Below the pieces are notes generated by a model, which ran no database searches, had not been told where the DNA came from, and was given only the letters and a program-made list of their open reading frames with translations. Below, one piece after another: positions 37,037 through 43,937 of a DNA stretch of 64,000 nucleotides. Position 1 is the first letter of the stretch; the number at the start of each line of letters is the position of its first letter. Position numbers and translations under genes: made by a program. This DNA comes from a virus: the IMG/VR virus record IMGVR_UViG_3300045747_000054, positions 1 to 64,000 of that record, one strand, 5' to 3'.

Positions 37037-37326
37037 TATTCTTCATACTCCATAAAATCAATAAACTTCGGCATCACATACTGAATACAGTCATAGAAGG
37101 AGAAAACCTCACCAAGATTCTCGACAGATTCGTTATACTTCTCGACTTCCATTAGGACTGCGCGGACAAGTGATCCTGTGAATTTATCGAAAGTTTCTGG
37201 TGGATCAAAGTCAACAGATACCACCTTGCCCATTTCATTATCTTCCTCATTGTCGAATGTGACCATATAATCGCCACCAGATTCGCGCATGAGCCTTTCG
37301 ATTCGTTCACTCACAATCTTATTCAT
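37036..37326 (-). CDS. acidic protein (96 aa)
   Basis: Acidic N-terminus (TFDNEEDNEMGKVV), helical core. Not recognised. Confidence 0.6.
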   Translation of the reverse strand: MNKIVSERIERLMRESGGDYMVTFDNEEDNEMGKVVSVDFDPPETFDKFTGSLVRAVLMEVEKYNESVENLGEVFSFYDCIQYVMPKFIDFMEYEE

Positions 37327-37676
37327 CTTGCTTGTCTCTCAGAATATGCTCTTTCGTATTCATCTTCCTGACACTCTCCGTAGGTGAGTTCTGTTATTCT
37401 ACCAATACCACCAGATTGCCGAGAAATCTTTCTTGCCTTCACTCGCCTGTTTGGATAGAGTTCTCGTTCGACTCTATATCCACCGCGACCATTCACACCC
37501 TTCCAGATTTCCCAAACAATACACACGGATTCATCTGGAAAAGCACACTTCTCTTTTGGAACAACCCTCTCATATCCATGATGATGACAACTTATTCTAT
37601 AAGTCTTTGAGTTTTCCTTGACCAGTTCACCAAGTTCCCAATTGTAGTCCATCAGATAAAAGATTTGGTTATTCAT
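37323..37676 (-). CDS. hypothetical protein (117 aa)
   Basis: Beta-rich first half (YLMDYNWELGELVKE, CHHHGYERV), basic loop RVKARKISRQSGG. May bind nucleic acid; not recognised. Confidence 0.6.
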   Translation of the reverse strand: MNNQIFYLMDYNWELGELVKENSKTYRISCHHHGYERVVPKEKCAFPDESVCIVWEIWKGVNGRGGYRVERELYPNRRVKARKISRQSGGIGRITELTYGECQEDEYERAYSERQAR

Positions 37677-37897
37677 TACAACGGATCTCCATTTCTGTCA
37701 ATACCATAGTTGAGACATAGATCATCTAATCGAGTGTCGATCTTCTTTAGAAGAGGAACATAACGTTCTGGGCGAATAGGAGAGTATGTCCAACCCATTC
37801 CATTCCAAGTCTTGTGGTAATCTAAAACCTCACGAATTCCACTGATTAGTTTGAATTCTGGATCATTCCATAACTTTTCACAGAGTTCTCTGTTCAT
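37676..37897 (-). CDS. hypothetical protein (73 aa)
   Basis: Helical, Trp-rich (EKLWNDPEFKLISGIREVLD). Not recognised. Confidence 0.6.
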   Translation of the reverse strand: MNRELCEKLWNDPEFKLISGIREVLDYHKTWNGMGWTYSPIRPERYVPLLKKIDTRLDDLCLNYGIDRNGDPL

Positions 37898-38205
37898 TAC
37901 TTCTTCTCCAACTCCGCAATGCGCTTCTTAAGCTTGCGATTCTCAAAACTCACCTTACCATAATCATCCTGAAGTTTCTTGAACTGTTCGGCAAAATCAT
38001 TATTCGCCTTTGTCAGTGATTCTTCTGTATGAATAAAGAACTTACCATGATCCCAATCGAAACCGCCATACACCTGCTTTACAGGCATAGATGGCTGACC
38101 ACCAACGGTGCTATAGGGTAATTGAATTCTCACAACAACTTGAGGATCATTAGATGGTGTTGGAGAATATAATTCTAGAATACCCTTTAGTTCACTTAGT
38201 TTCAT
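37897..38205 (-). CDS. beta domain plus coiled-coil protein (102 aa)
   Basis: N-terminal strand-rich domain (PQVVVRIQLPYSTVGG) and C-terminal heptads (FEQFKKLQDD region, ENRKLKKRIAELEKK). Not recognised. Confidence 0.6.
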   Translation of the reverse strand: MKLSELKGILELYSPTPSNDPQVVVRIQLPYSTVGGQPSMPVKQVYGGFDWDHGKFFIHTEESLTKANNDFAEQFKKLQDDYGKVSFENRKLKKRIAELEKK

Positions 38206-38431
38206 GTTCTTCCACCTTTTTCTGAACTTCCTGTGCCCCCTGATATCCAGTCAGAAATGAAAAGTAAATATACTTATAGAAGTGTTCTAGAACTTGTCCA
38301 TTACTATCCCTGCTAGCCTTATTAGCAAACTGGTCTGCTGCGGCATCCAAGATCAGAGAAACATTGTATTGCGTGATCATCGTCAGTCGCAATTCTGCAA
38401 TTGACATTTGGTTAATACTAACATTATCCAT
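38192..38431 (-). CDS. hypothetical protein (79 aa)
   Basis: Start at ATG 38431 (MDNVSINQMSIAELR). Helical, with Glu/Lys-rich C-terminus. Not recognised. Confidence 0.58.
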   Translation of the reverse strand: MDNVSINQMSIAELRLTMITQYNVSLILDAAADQFANKASRDSNGQVLEHFYKYIYFSFLTGYQGAQEVQKKVEEHETK

Positions 38432-38432
38432 T

Positions 38433-38810
38433 TTAGTTCCCCGCAAAACGCTTCATGAGAAAAGCTTCCGCATTCATGCATTCGATACGAACAGGCTCAA
38501 CATTGCGAGGCTTGCTAGGAAGATCACCATTCAGAATGTCATCGATTCCAGCAATCTCAAAGAGTTCAGGACAATCCTGCATTTCAAGCACAAGATGCAT
38601 CGCAACAGTCAAGCCGCGCCCTTTGTGCTTCTTTGAATTGGCAATTTTGATGATTGCTTCGGCAGCATCCTTTCGTGGCATCTTGAGAAGTTCATCAATG
38701 AATGGATTGAGATCCATAACCTCATTCGGTCCCTTGTCATCGAATGAATAGGTGCCAAACTGCTTTAGTGCGACACCTAGTTCCTTCATCACTCGTTCTT
38801 GAATATTCAT
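38433..38810 (-). CDS. hypothetical protein (125 aa)
   Basis: Start at ATG 38810 (MNIQERVMKELGVAL), since the longer frame crosses the previous gene. Mostly helical, with Asp/Glu clusters (DDILNGDLPSKP). Not recognised. Confidence 0.6.
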   Translation of the reverse strand: MNIQERVMKELGVALKQFGTYSFDDKGPNEVMDLNPFIDELLKMPRKDAAEAIIKIANSKKHKGRGLTVAMHLVLEMQDCPELFEIAGIDDILNGDLPSKPRNVEPVRIECMNAEAFLMKRFAGN

Positions 38811-38811
38811 A

Positions 38812-39060
38812 TTATTCCTTGAAAGGCTTTTCATCAGTATAGTCAATCTCTTCCATAGTTTCAGTATCCACAATTTGTGCCCAATCAAATCGGTGCTTCC
38901 AATCCATGTTAGGCTTCCAACCCAATCCACGTTGTTCTTCGGCAACACGCTGATTTTCAGCATACCATTCCTTCGCACCCTCTAGAGTTTCGAAAGCTTG
39001 AATAAAATCTCCCCATCCACCAGATGGGTAGTAAGCATCACCAGCAAATAATAGAAACAT
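38812..39060 (-). CDS. hypothetical protein (82 aa)
   Basis: Start at ATG 39060 (MFLLFAGDAYYPSGGWGD). The sequence with FQAFETLEGAKEWY is a phage-wide pattern for a short alpha/beta domain (YPxGGWxD..). Function unknown. Confidence 0.65.
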   Translation of the reverse strand: MFLLFAGDAYYPSGGWGDFIQAFETLEGAKEWYAENQRVAEEQRGLGWKPNMDWKHRFDWAQIVDTETMEEIDYTDEKPFKE

Positions 39061-39071
39061 TTCGTTATTCC

Positions 39072-39359
39072 TCAATACTTCGCCATTTCGGCATCCACAG
39101 TTTCATCGAAAGTTGGTGTACTGTTTGGCGGGGTTCTTCCACCACTCTTGCCAGTCTCCAATTCAATAGTCCAATTCCAAGAACTCGGACCATAACCCAT
39201 ATCATATGGATCACGCAACATAGCATTCTCGCGCAGCCAACGATAACGTTCTGCGTCCTTTTTCAGAGATTCGTTTTCTTCACGAAGTCGCACAACCTCT
39301 GCTTCGGCGTCCCAACAACGCTCTTCGAAATCCTTCGGTCTGTATTCTAGATGATCCAT
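39072..39359 (-). CDS. coiled-coil phage protein (95 aa)
   Basis: Start at ATG 39359 (MDHLEYRPKDFEE). Heptads LREENESLKKDAERYRWLRE followed by a globular tail; the ERYRWLRE segment is common in phage proteins. Function unknown. Confidence 0.65.
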   Translation of the reverse strand: MDHLEYRPKDFEERCWDAEAEVVRLREENESLKKDAERYRWLRENAMLRDPYDMGYGPSSWNWTIELETGKSGGRTPPNSTPTFDETVDAEMAKY

Positions 39360-39360
39360 T

Positions 39361-39510
39361 TTAGTGTACAATCGCAAAGTAAAGAACATAAAACCAACCA
39401 AAGAATCCGTGGAGAATTGCCCACAGAATACTATGATTGATCGACCATGAGGCAACGACGGCAATGGTGCCGCCGAGACTCATTCCATATGTTACTGATT
39501 GATTACTCAT
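39361..39510 (-). CDS. small membrane protein (49 aa)
   Basis: Two hydrophobic stretches, a Gly-rich one (SLGGTIAVVASW) and an aromatic one (GFFGWFYVLYFAIV). Packed tightly between genes. Not recognised. Confidence 0.5.
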   Translation of the reverse strand: MSNQSVTYGMSLGGTIAVVASWSINHSILWAILHGFFGWFYVLYFAIVH

Positions 39511-39511
39511 T

Positions 39512-39640
39512 TTACTCAAACTCCCGATTCAGACGACGACGGGCAATACGCGAAGAAAGCTTCTTGTTTGCACCCTTGATGCGACGGTGCCACCCGAAGG
39601 TTTTCTCACCGTAGATCTTGCCGATTTTGCGAAGTGACAT
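39512..39640 (-). CDS. small basic protein (42 aa)
   Basis: Very basic (KIGKIYGEKTFGWHRRIKGANKK, IARRRLN), like small phage nucleic-acid-binding peptides. The ATG directly follows the previous stop. Confidence 0.55.
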   Translation of the reverse strand: MSLRKIGKIYGEKTFGWHRRIKGANKKLSSRIARRRLNREFE

Positions 39641-39832
39641 TTACTCAACCTCTTCGATGGTGATCGAATCACCAATCATGAAAATGTGGTTCAAGCCGAA
39701 TTCATACATCGCTTCACGAATGACACGATCCTGAAATGCATCGTCTTCATTGAGAAAGCTGATGATGTCACTGCGATCTAGTTCGTGACCGTTCGAACCG
39801 CGAATGACTACCTGAAACCTGCGAACACTCAT
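39641..39832 (-). CDS. hypothetical protein (63 aa)
   Basis: Beta-alpha protein (RRFQVVIRGSNGHELDRSD). First gene after the promoter at 39858-39885. Confidence 0.62.
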   Translation of the reverse strand: MSVRRFQVVIRGSNGHELDRSDIISFLNEDDAFQDRVIREAMYEFGLNHIFMIGDSITIEEVE

Positions 39833-39857
39833 ATCAATCTCCTAACCTTGTAATACC

Positions 39858-39885
39858 ATTATAGCATTTGGGGTGAGAAAGTCAA
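39858..39885 (-). promoter_or_regulatory. sigma70-type promoter
   Basis: Minus strand TTGACT (39885-39880), 16-base spacer ending TGC, TATAAT (39863-39858). Confidence 0.85.
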
Positions 39886-39906
39886 GAGTTATAAACTTTA
39901 ATCAAA

Positions 39907-40020
39907 TCAATGAGTTATGAGGTACTTTAGAAAGCCCACGTATGCGGCAAGTGCGAGAAACACACAAACCACGTAAATCGCAGCATTGCGCTGCTCGACA
40001 TAGTGCTTATTGTGCTTCAC
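39907..40020 (-). CDS. membrane peptide (37 aa), GTG start
   Basis: GTG at 40020 lies inside the end of the upstream gene. Encodes a basic N-terminus and one helix (IYVVCVFLALAAYVGFL). The stop codon lies within the TAAGTCATTGA-type box. Confidence 0.45.
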   Translation of the reverse strand: MKHNKHYVEQRNAAIYVVCVFLALAAYVGFLKYLITH

Positions 40021-40240
40021 TATTGCGAATGTCCTCTACAAGCTTTTCTGCGAACCAGATGGGCATATCGAAACTTCCGTTATACTCACTCGGATTGAAG
40101 AATGTGATGTTTGGATCGAATGCAATGCATTTGACTCCATACTTTCTTTCGATGGGAAGAATGATCGAATACCATGCATCCTCAAACCTCTTTAGGTCTG
40201 TAGTCATGCTACGATCAGGTAGACGGTAACTGTCACTCAT
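40007..40240 (-). CDS. hypothetical protein (77 aa)
   Basis: Mixed alpha/beta with ADP-like pattern FAEKLVEDIRN; not recognised. Overlaps the next start by 14 bases. Confidence 0.6.
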   Translation of the reverse strand: MSDSYRLPDRSMTTDLKRFEDAWYSIILPIERKYGVKCIAFDPNITFFNPSEYNGSFDMPIWFAEKLVEDIRNSEAQ

Positions 40241-40241
40241 A

Positions 40242-40391
40242 TCAATTCACCAACAGAAACTTCATCAGAAGCTTACGAATACGGTAAAGAACAATGCCGT
40301 CAACCTTCTCGGTATCCGAAATGGCAAGAAGAATCTTCTTGTACGCATCACGTTCCTGCACAATGGCATTATACTCAGACTTCGTAATATT
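40242..40391 (-). CDS. small helical protein (49 aa)
   Basis: Start at ATG 40391 (MNITKSEYNAI), preceded by GGAGTTTTTG and lying in the leader of the promoter at 40423-40451. Helical, basic C-terminus (RIRKLLMKF). Confidence 0.55.
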   Translation of the reverse strand, partial: NITKSEYNAIVQERDAYKKILLAISDTEKVDGIVLYRIRKLLMKFLLVN

Positions 40392-40422
40392 CATCAAAAA
40401 CTCCAAAACTTCACTGTACTTC

Positions 40423-40451
40423 ATTATAGCTAATATCGCAATCGAAGTCAA
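40423..40451 (-). promoter_or_regulatory. sigma70-type promoter
   Basis: Minus strand TTGACT (40451-40446), 17-base spacer, TATAAT (40428-40423). The upstream TAAGTCATTGATTTAA box starts at the stop of the preceding gene. Confidence 0.82.
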
Positions 40452-40479
40452 GTGTGAAAATTTGAGTTAAATCAATGAC

Positions 40480-41238
40480 TTACGGATCTGGTGTTCCTTT
40501 GATCGTAAATCTTGGCTTGATTCCTTTTGCAATCAGTCTGTCGCCACGCTTGAATGCTTTTTCTAGTGCTTCGGCAGCATCAGATCGAACGCTTAGTTCG
40601 TGCGCTTGAAGCTTCTCTTTGAAAAGTTTCTTCAATTTCCTGACGATGTTCTTTATTTCATCATACTCTTCAATATCAAACATGTCGATCAGATCATTAT
40701 TTGAACTGGTAGAGAGATATGCATTGATTTCATCGTCAACTACAGATTGATCATAGCCCATTCGCAATAGAGTCTTTGTCATCTTTCTGTGGTGCTTGAT
40801 CAGAATATCTCCAATCAACATCTTTGCCATGTTCTGATACAAAGGATCGATCAGCCACAGAGCATGTGCGTATTCATGCTTCAATGTTAGCTTGTCGTTA
40901 TTGAGAATGGCAATCAGGTAATATTCATCCTTTAGATTTACATGTTCGGTAATTGCATTCAGAAGATCCCTTTCTCTTTCGGTTACTGGAAAAATACGAA
41001 AGAATTGATTGAGAACTTGTCCAGAGACATTGAATCCGTTCCATTCATGAAAGTATGAAATGAATCCACTATCGTCCATGTGAGTGTCTATGAATTCTTC
41101 TACTGAGAATACCTTTCCTCTGATATTCAGAAACGGAGACTCATAGTGTTCCTGAATACGATACATAGTCATCGTGAGTTCCTTTCTATTAGGAAACTCT
41201 GCCACGATGATCTTCGGCATTGGAATACTTAGTTTCAT
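40480..41238 (-). CDS. putative zinc metallopeptidase-like protein (252 aa)
   Basis: Contains KHEYAHALW (about residue 119-127), an HEXXH zinc motif, in an otherwise helical protein; the third ligand is not obvious. The N-terminal part is alpha/beta, the C-terminus basic. Start overlaps the MazG-like gene's stop as ATGA. It might be a degenerate peptidase with a structural role; the motif is the only functional cue. Confidence 0.65.
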   Translation of the reverse strand: MKLSIPMPKIIVAEFPNRKELTMTMYRIQEHYESPFLNIRGKVFSVEEFIDTHMDDSGFISYFHEWNGFNVSGQVLNQFFRIFPVTERERDLLNAITEHVNLKDEYYLIAILNNDKLTLKHEYAHALWLIDPLYQNMAKMLIGDILIKHHRKMTKTLLRMGYDQSVVDDEINAYLSTSSNNDLIDMFDIEEYDEIKNIVRKLKKLFKEKLQAHELSVRSDAAEALEKAFKRGDRLIAKGIKPRFTIKGTPDP

Positions 41239-41516
41239 TCTGGTGGATTTGTCATGAACTTGTCGAGCTTCTTGACCTTTGCTTCCGCACCTTTCTGAAT
41301 GCGCTCGCCGTCCACATAACCTTCTTCAATGAGAAGCTTTAGAACGCCTAGAATATCACCAATTTCATCCTCAAGATGATGGATGTTTGTGACCTTCTTG
41401 CGATCCTTGGGATTGAACCCACTAGGACCGAATCTGAATATTTTACTAATAGCCTGTGTTACTTCACTGGCTTCTTCTTGTAAAATTGTCATCAACTCTG
41501 ATTCTCTATCTTTCAT
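41235..41516 (-). CDS. MazG-like nucleotide pyrophosphohydrolase (93 aa)
   Basis: All-helical MazG-type fold: EEASEVTQAI (14-23, an EEXXE-like metal motif), then LEDEIGDILGVLKLL (49-63) with the EXXD motif. These phage enzymes hydrolyse dNTPs or (p)ppGpp-like nucleotides and may help switch off the host stringent response. Part of a three-gene run with the HEXXH protein and an HNH gene. Confidence 0.82.
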   Translation of the reverse strand: MKDRESELMTILQEEASEVTQAISKIFRFGPSGFNPKDRKKVTNIHHLEDEIGDILGVLKLLIEEGYVDGERIQKGAEAKVKKLDKFMTNPPE

Positions 41517-42094
41517 TTCATGTTCTCGTTTAAAGTTTTTACTTCATTCCTAAAATTTTCTAAAGTCATATCACTTTTCATTTGATTAACTATCCATCTA
41601 CACAAAACAACATTATCAAAAGTATATTCCTTAGATGGATCTATACGATCAATGGAAAATACATCAAAATTTACTCTTCCATTACCAAATATCAGACTCA
41701 TTGGTATTTTACTATAGTAGCAAAGACCATCTTGCATGTCCCACAAAACTCTAATATTTTCTTCAGTAAGATTAAAGTATATTCCTCTGGTTTTTGCATT
41801 CTTCTTTGAAGAATTTAATCTATGACGAAATGGATTTTTCTCTGAAAAAAGTTTTCTTTTCTTTGTTATTACTTCTTTGTTTTCTGAGTAATATCCTTTT
41901 CTAGATTCTTTCAGAGTATTTTTATTTTCTTTTCTATATTTCTTGGAATATTCTTTGAAATATTCCTTGTTTTCTTCTCTATATTTCTTTGTTCTAATGA
42001 GAATCTTTTCTTTATTTTTATTGTAATTATCTTTAGAACTCGCTAAAATTTTATCTTTATTTTTCGCGTAGTATGACTGTTGCTGGCTATCCAT
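41513..42094 (-). CDS. HNH endonuclease (193 aa)
   Basis: First 90 residues are a Lys/Glu/Tyr-rich helical region (KILASSKDNYNKNKEK, repeated KKYREENKE units) that may bind DNA. The C-terminal part has GLCYYSKIPM, then FDVFSIDRIDPSKEYTFDNVVLCRW, the HNH-like core (DRID...N). It belongs to the same class as 57771. Its very AT-rich sequence differs from its neighbours and suggests recent arrival. Confidence 0.8.
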   Translation of the reverse strand: MDSQQQSYYAKNKDKILASSKDNYNKNKEKILIRTKKYREENKEYFKEYSKKYRKENKNTLKESRKGYYSENKEVITKKRKLFSEKNPFRHRLNSSKKNAKTRGIYFNLTEENIRVLWDMQDGLCYYSKIPMSLIFGNGRVNFDVFSIDRIDPSKEYTFDNVVLCRWIVNQMKSDMTLENFRNEVKTLNENMK

Positions 42095-42279
42095 TATTCG
42101 TATGCCTTTACTAGTGTCATTATGGTTGCGTAGATAATCGATAAGAGCATGATGTATGTAATGAGTGCAAGGAATTGTCCGGTGGCAATGAGTTCAAAGA
42201 ACAACACTACCAGTGACATCAGAAACGTGAAGAATATTGCCTTGCGAATGCATTTCCAAAACTCACCCATCCAAATCAT
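42094..42279 (-). CDS. membrane protein (61 aa)
   Basis: Start at ATG 42279 (MIWMGEFWKCIRKA). Two hydrophobic helices (about 14-33 and 38-56). The stop overlaps the HNH start. Not recognised. Confidence 0.55.
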   Translation of the reverse strand: MIWMGEFWKCIRKAIFFTFLMSLVVLFFELIATGQFLALITYIMLLSIIYATIMTLVKAYE

Positions 42280-42592
42280 CAAAACTCTTTTCATATTCTT
42301 CTGCTCTTTTTTCTTGTATTGTTAGTCGATCAGCTTTGGTTAACTTACTTCTTCTTGGATTGCCGCACAACATGCAGTTAGATCTACCACAATCGTTGGC
42401 ACGTTTCTTTGCCATTCTATGAGGTTGAAGTTGCTTTGGATCATTGTGATTTGGACCCCATCCAGATCTTTTTCTGATCTCTAACTGTCTTTTGATGTGT
42501 CGCTGTTTTTGTTGGATTCTTTTGGCTCTTCTAGATTTATGATCATCGACCTGTTCGGTGGAGTCAATATCCTGATCTTCTTCTCTTTGCAT
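42263..42592 (-). CDS. basic zinc-knuckle phage protein (109 aa)
   Basis: Lys/Arg-rich N-terminus, then RMAKKRANDCGRSNCMLCGNPRRS with the CG...C..CGNPR knuckle that recurs in large phages. The frame overlaps the end of the SLOG gene by 112 bases in another frame, with no later ATG until residue 60. Probably nucleic-acid-binding. Confidence 0.7.
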   Translation of the reverse strand: MQREEDQDIDSTEQVDDHKSRRAKRIQQKQRHIKRQLEIRKRSGWGPNHNDPKQLQPHRMAKKRANDCGRSNCMLCGNPRRSKLTKADRLTIQEKRAEEYEKSFDDLDG

Positions 42593-42897
42593 AGTTGCAC
42601 CATGTTTTTAGTTCCAATACCACCTTCGAATGCTATCAGCAATTCTATACCAGAATCTCTCATAGCCTTGTTTCTCAAAGGTCCAGCAGACCTTCCATAC
42701 TTAGTCCAGTTTGCTTCGAATATTTCGTGTGGAATGCAGCGATCTTTTGCCCATGCTCTGCAAAATTCATCAACGCCAGCAGCATCACCAACAATTAAAA
42801 ATATGTCCTCTGTGTTACGATAGACATAATCCATGATATGGAAAACCCAAAGTTTATCTTTGTAGTTCCTGCCACCAGTGACTCCGATTTTAGTCAT
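42481..42897 (-). CDS. SLOG-domain, YspA-like protein (138 aa)
   Basis: Begins IGVTGGRNYKD, then FLIVGDAAGVDEFCRAWA, and PLRNKAMRDSGIELLIAF: the YspA/DUF2493 signature (GxRxxxD, GDAxGxD, RNxxM) of the SLOG superfamily, which binds nucleotide or ADP-ribose-like ligands. Phage copies may sense defence signals. The last 30 residues are low-complexity and overlap the next gene. Confidence 0.85.
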   Translation of the reverse strand: MTKIGVTGGRNYKDKLWVFHIMDYVYRNTEDIFLIVGDAAGVDEFCRAWAKDRCIPHEIFEANWTKYGRSAGPLRNKAMRDSGIELLIAFEGGIGTKNMVQLCKEKKIRILTPPNRSMIINLEEPKESNKNSDTSKDS

Positions 42898-43063
42898 ACA
42901 TTTGCGACTTCATAAGTTGATTATATGCTTGTTCTAATGGACGACCAGACCAATCTGGATTTGGATCATCTTTGTGAACCCAATTTTCTTCATGCCAGAG
43001 AGTGTGATATCCATTTTGGCGTAGGATTATTTTCTTCTGTTCAATTTCTTCAATTTGACTCAT
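42890..43063 (-). CDS. small protein (57 aa)
   Basis: Start at ATG 43063 (MSQIEEIEQKKIIL), ATGA overlap. Contains HTLWHEENWVHKDDPNPDWSG, a Trp/His pattern seen in several phage proteins. Function unknown. Confidence 0.62.
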   Translation of the reverse strand: MSQIEEIEQKKIILRQNGYHTLWHEENWVHKDDPNPDWSGRPLEQAYNQLMKSQMYD

Positions 43064-43248
43064 CTTAGTCCCTTCCATTCTCTATACTTACTTTCGAGTG
43101 CATAAACATCAGTCCACTTCAAACGCAACTGAATGCGATCCCACCAAGAAAGCCAGTACAATTCACCATTGCGAAGATGTAGTAGCGGACCATCGATGTG
43201 ATTCCACTGAACCCACGGCAGACTACCTTTTTCGTATGCGTTATTCAT
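43060..43248 (-). CDS. small Trp-rich protein (62 aa)
   Basis: LPWVQWNHIDGPLLHLRNGEL then WWDRIQLRLKW; a soluble Trp-rich protein common in T4-like phages near tRNA genes. Function unknown. Confidence 0.65.
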   Translation of the reverse strand: MNNAYEKGSLPWVQWNHIDGPLLHLRNGELYWLSWWDRIQLRLKWTDVYALESKYREWKGLR

Positions 43249-43262
43249 TTCATTCCTAAAGA

Positions 43263-43339
43263 TGGTACGACTGGTTGGGGTTGAACCAACGACCTAACGC
43301 TTATGAGGCGCTTGCTACTTACCACTGAGCTACAGCCGT
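43263..43339 (-). tRNA. tRNA-Met (CAT)
   Basis: Seven-pair acceptor (ACGGCTG with CAGTCGT), D arm, anticodon stem AGCGC/GCGTT with loop CTCATAA giving CAT, T arm with TTCAAC loop and encoded CCA (43265-43263). The D stem is short (three pairs). CAT could also be an Ile tRNA after modification or an initiator; G-C pairs of an initiator are not evident, so elongator Met is preferred. Confidence 0.92.
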
Positions 43340-43347
43340 ATATTTAC

Positions 43348-43376
43348 ATTATATCACACTAGATTCTTAAAGTCCA
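43348..43376 (-). promoter_or_regulatory. promoter of the tRNA-Met gene
   Basis: Minus strand TGGACT (43376-43371), 17-base spacer, TATAAT (43353-43348), eight bases before the tRNA. Confidence 0.7.
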
Positions 43377-43780
43377 CCATTATAGTTCAGGCTTGGATCA
43401 TAGTAAAGATAGGGATCTTCATACAATCCCATTTCCTCTGATTCTCTGACAAGTTCCTGTAGCATTTCCTCTTCTGTTTCAAATCCAGAATCAGAAGTGT
43501 AATTGTCCACTAGAACATCATATTCAAACGATAGCTGGCGAAGTTCCTTGGAAACTAGACGATTCTCTGCAATGTCAGTTTCGTGCATCCAAGGCTTGTG
43601 CTGAGAAAACTCAGAAGCCTGATAGTCAAGATCCTGTGCAATTCCTGCTGTCACAATGTCTCTCAGTGGAATAACAAGAATGGGTTCACTGTTATTTCCA
43701 GCGAAGATATTAACCTCTGTTCTACTTGTTTCTGGATTCCAAACCGTAATGAAGTCCAGATTCAATACTGCATGTGTCAT
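43367..43780 (-). CDS. acidic protein (137 aa)
   Basis: Beta-rich N-terminus (NLDFITVWNPETSRTEVNIF) and acidic, Tyr-rich C-terminus (DPYLYYDPSLNYN). Soluble; not recognised. Confidence 0.65.
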   Translation of the reverse strand: MTHAVLNLDFITVWNPETSRTEVNIFAGNNSEPILVIPLRDIVTAGIAQDLDYQASEFSQHKPWMHETDIAENRLVSKELRQLSFEYDVLVDNYTSDSGFETEEEMLQELVRESEEMGLYEDPYLYYDPSLNYNGGL

Positions 43781-43783
43781 ATT

Positions 43784-43864
43784 CTACTCACTTTTAATAA
43801 TCAAATCGACCATAGTAACGATAGCAGTGATGATCAAAGCTAGCATAACGTATCCACTAATCAT
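43784..43864 (-). CDS. membrane peptide (26 aa)
   Basis: A 26-residue single helix (VMLALIITAIVTMVDLII) with GGAGATTAAG before the ATG. Directly downstream of the Ro-like gene's terminator. Confidence 0.4.
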   Translation of the reverse strand: MISGYVMLALIITAIVTMVDLIIKSE

Positions 43865-43879
43865 CTTAATCTCCAAATG

Positions 43880-43914
43880 AAAAAGTGCTAGCCGATTAAA
43901 ACCGACTAGCACTT
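43880..43914 (-). terminator. rho-independent terminator of the Ro-like gene
   Basis: Minus strand AAGTGCTAG pairs with CTAGCACTT (nine bp) followed by TTTTC. It ends the unit that began at the promoter at 45818-45846. Confidence 0.8.
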
Positions 43915-43937
43915 ACTTTCAACAATACAACACGCTT

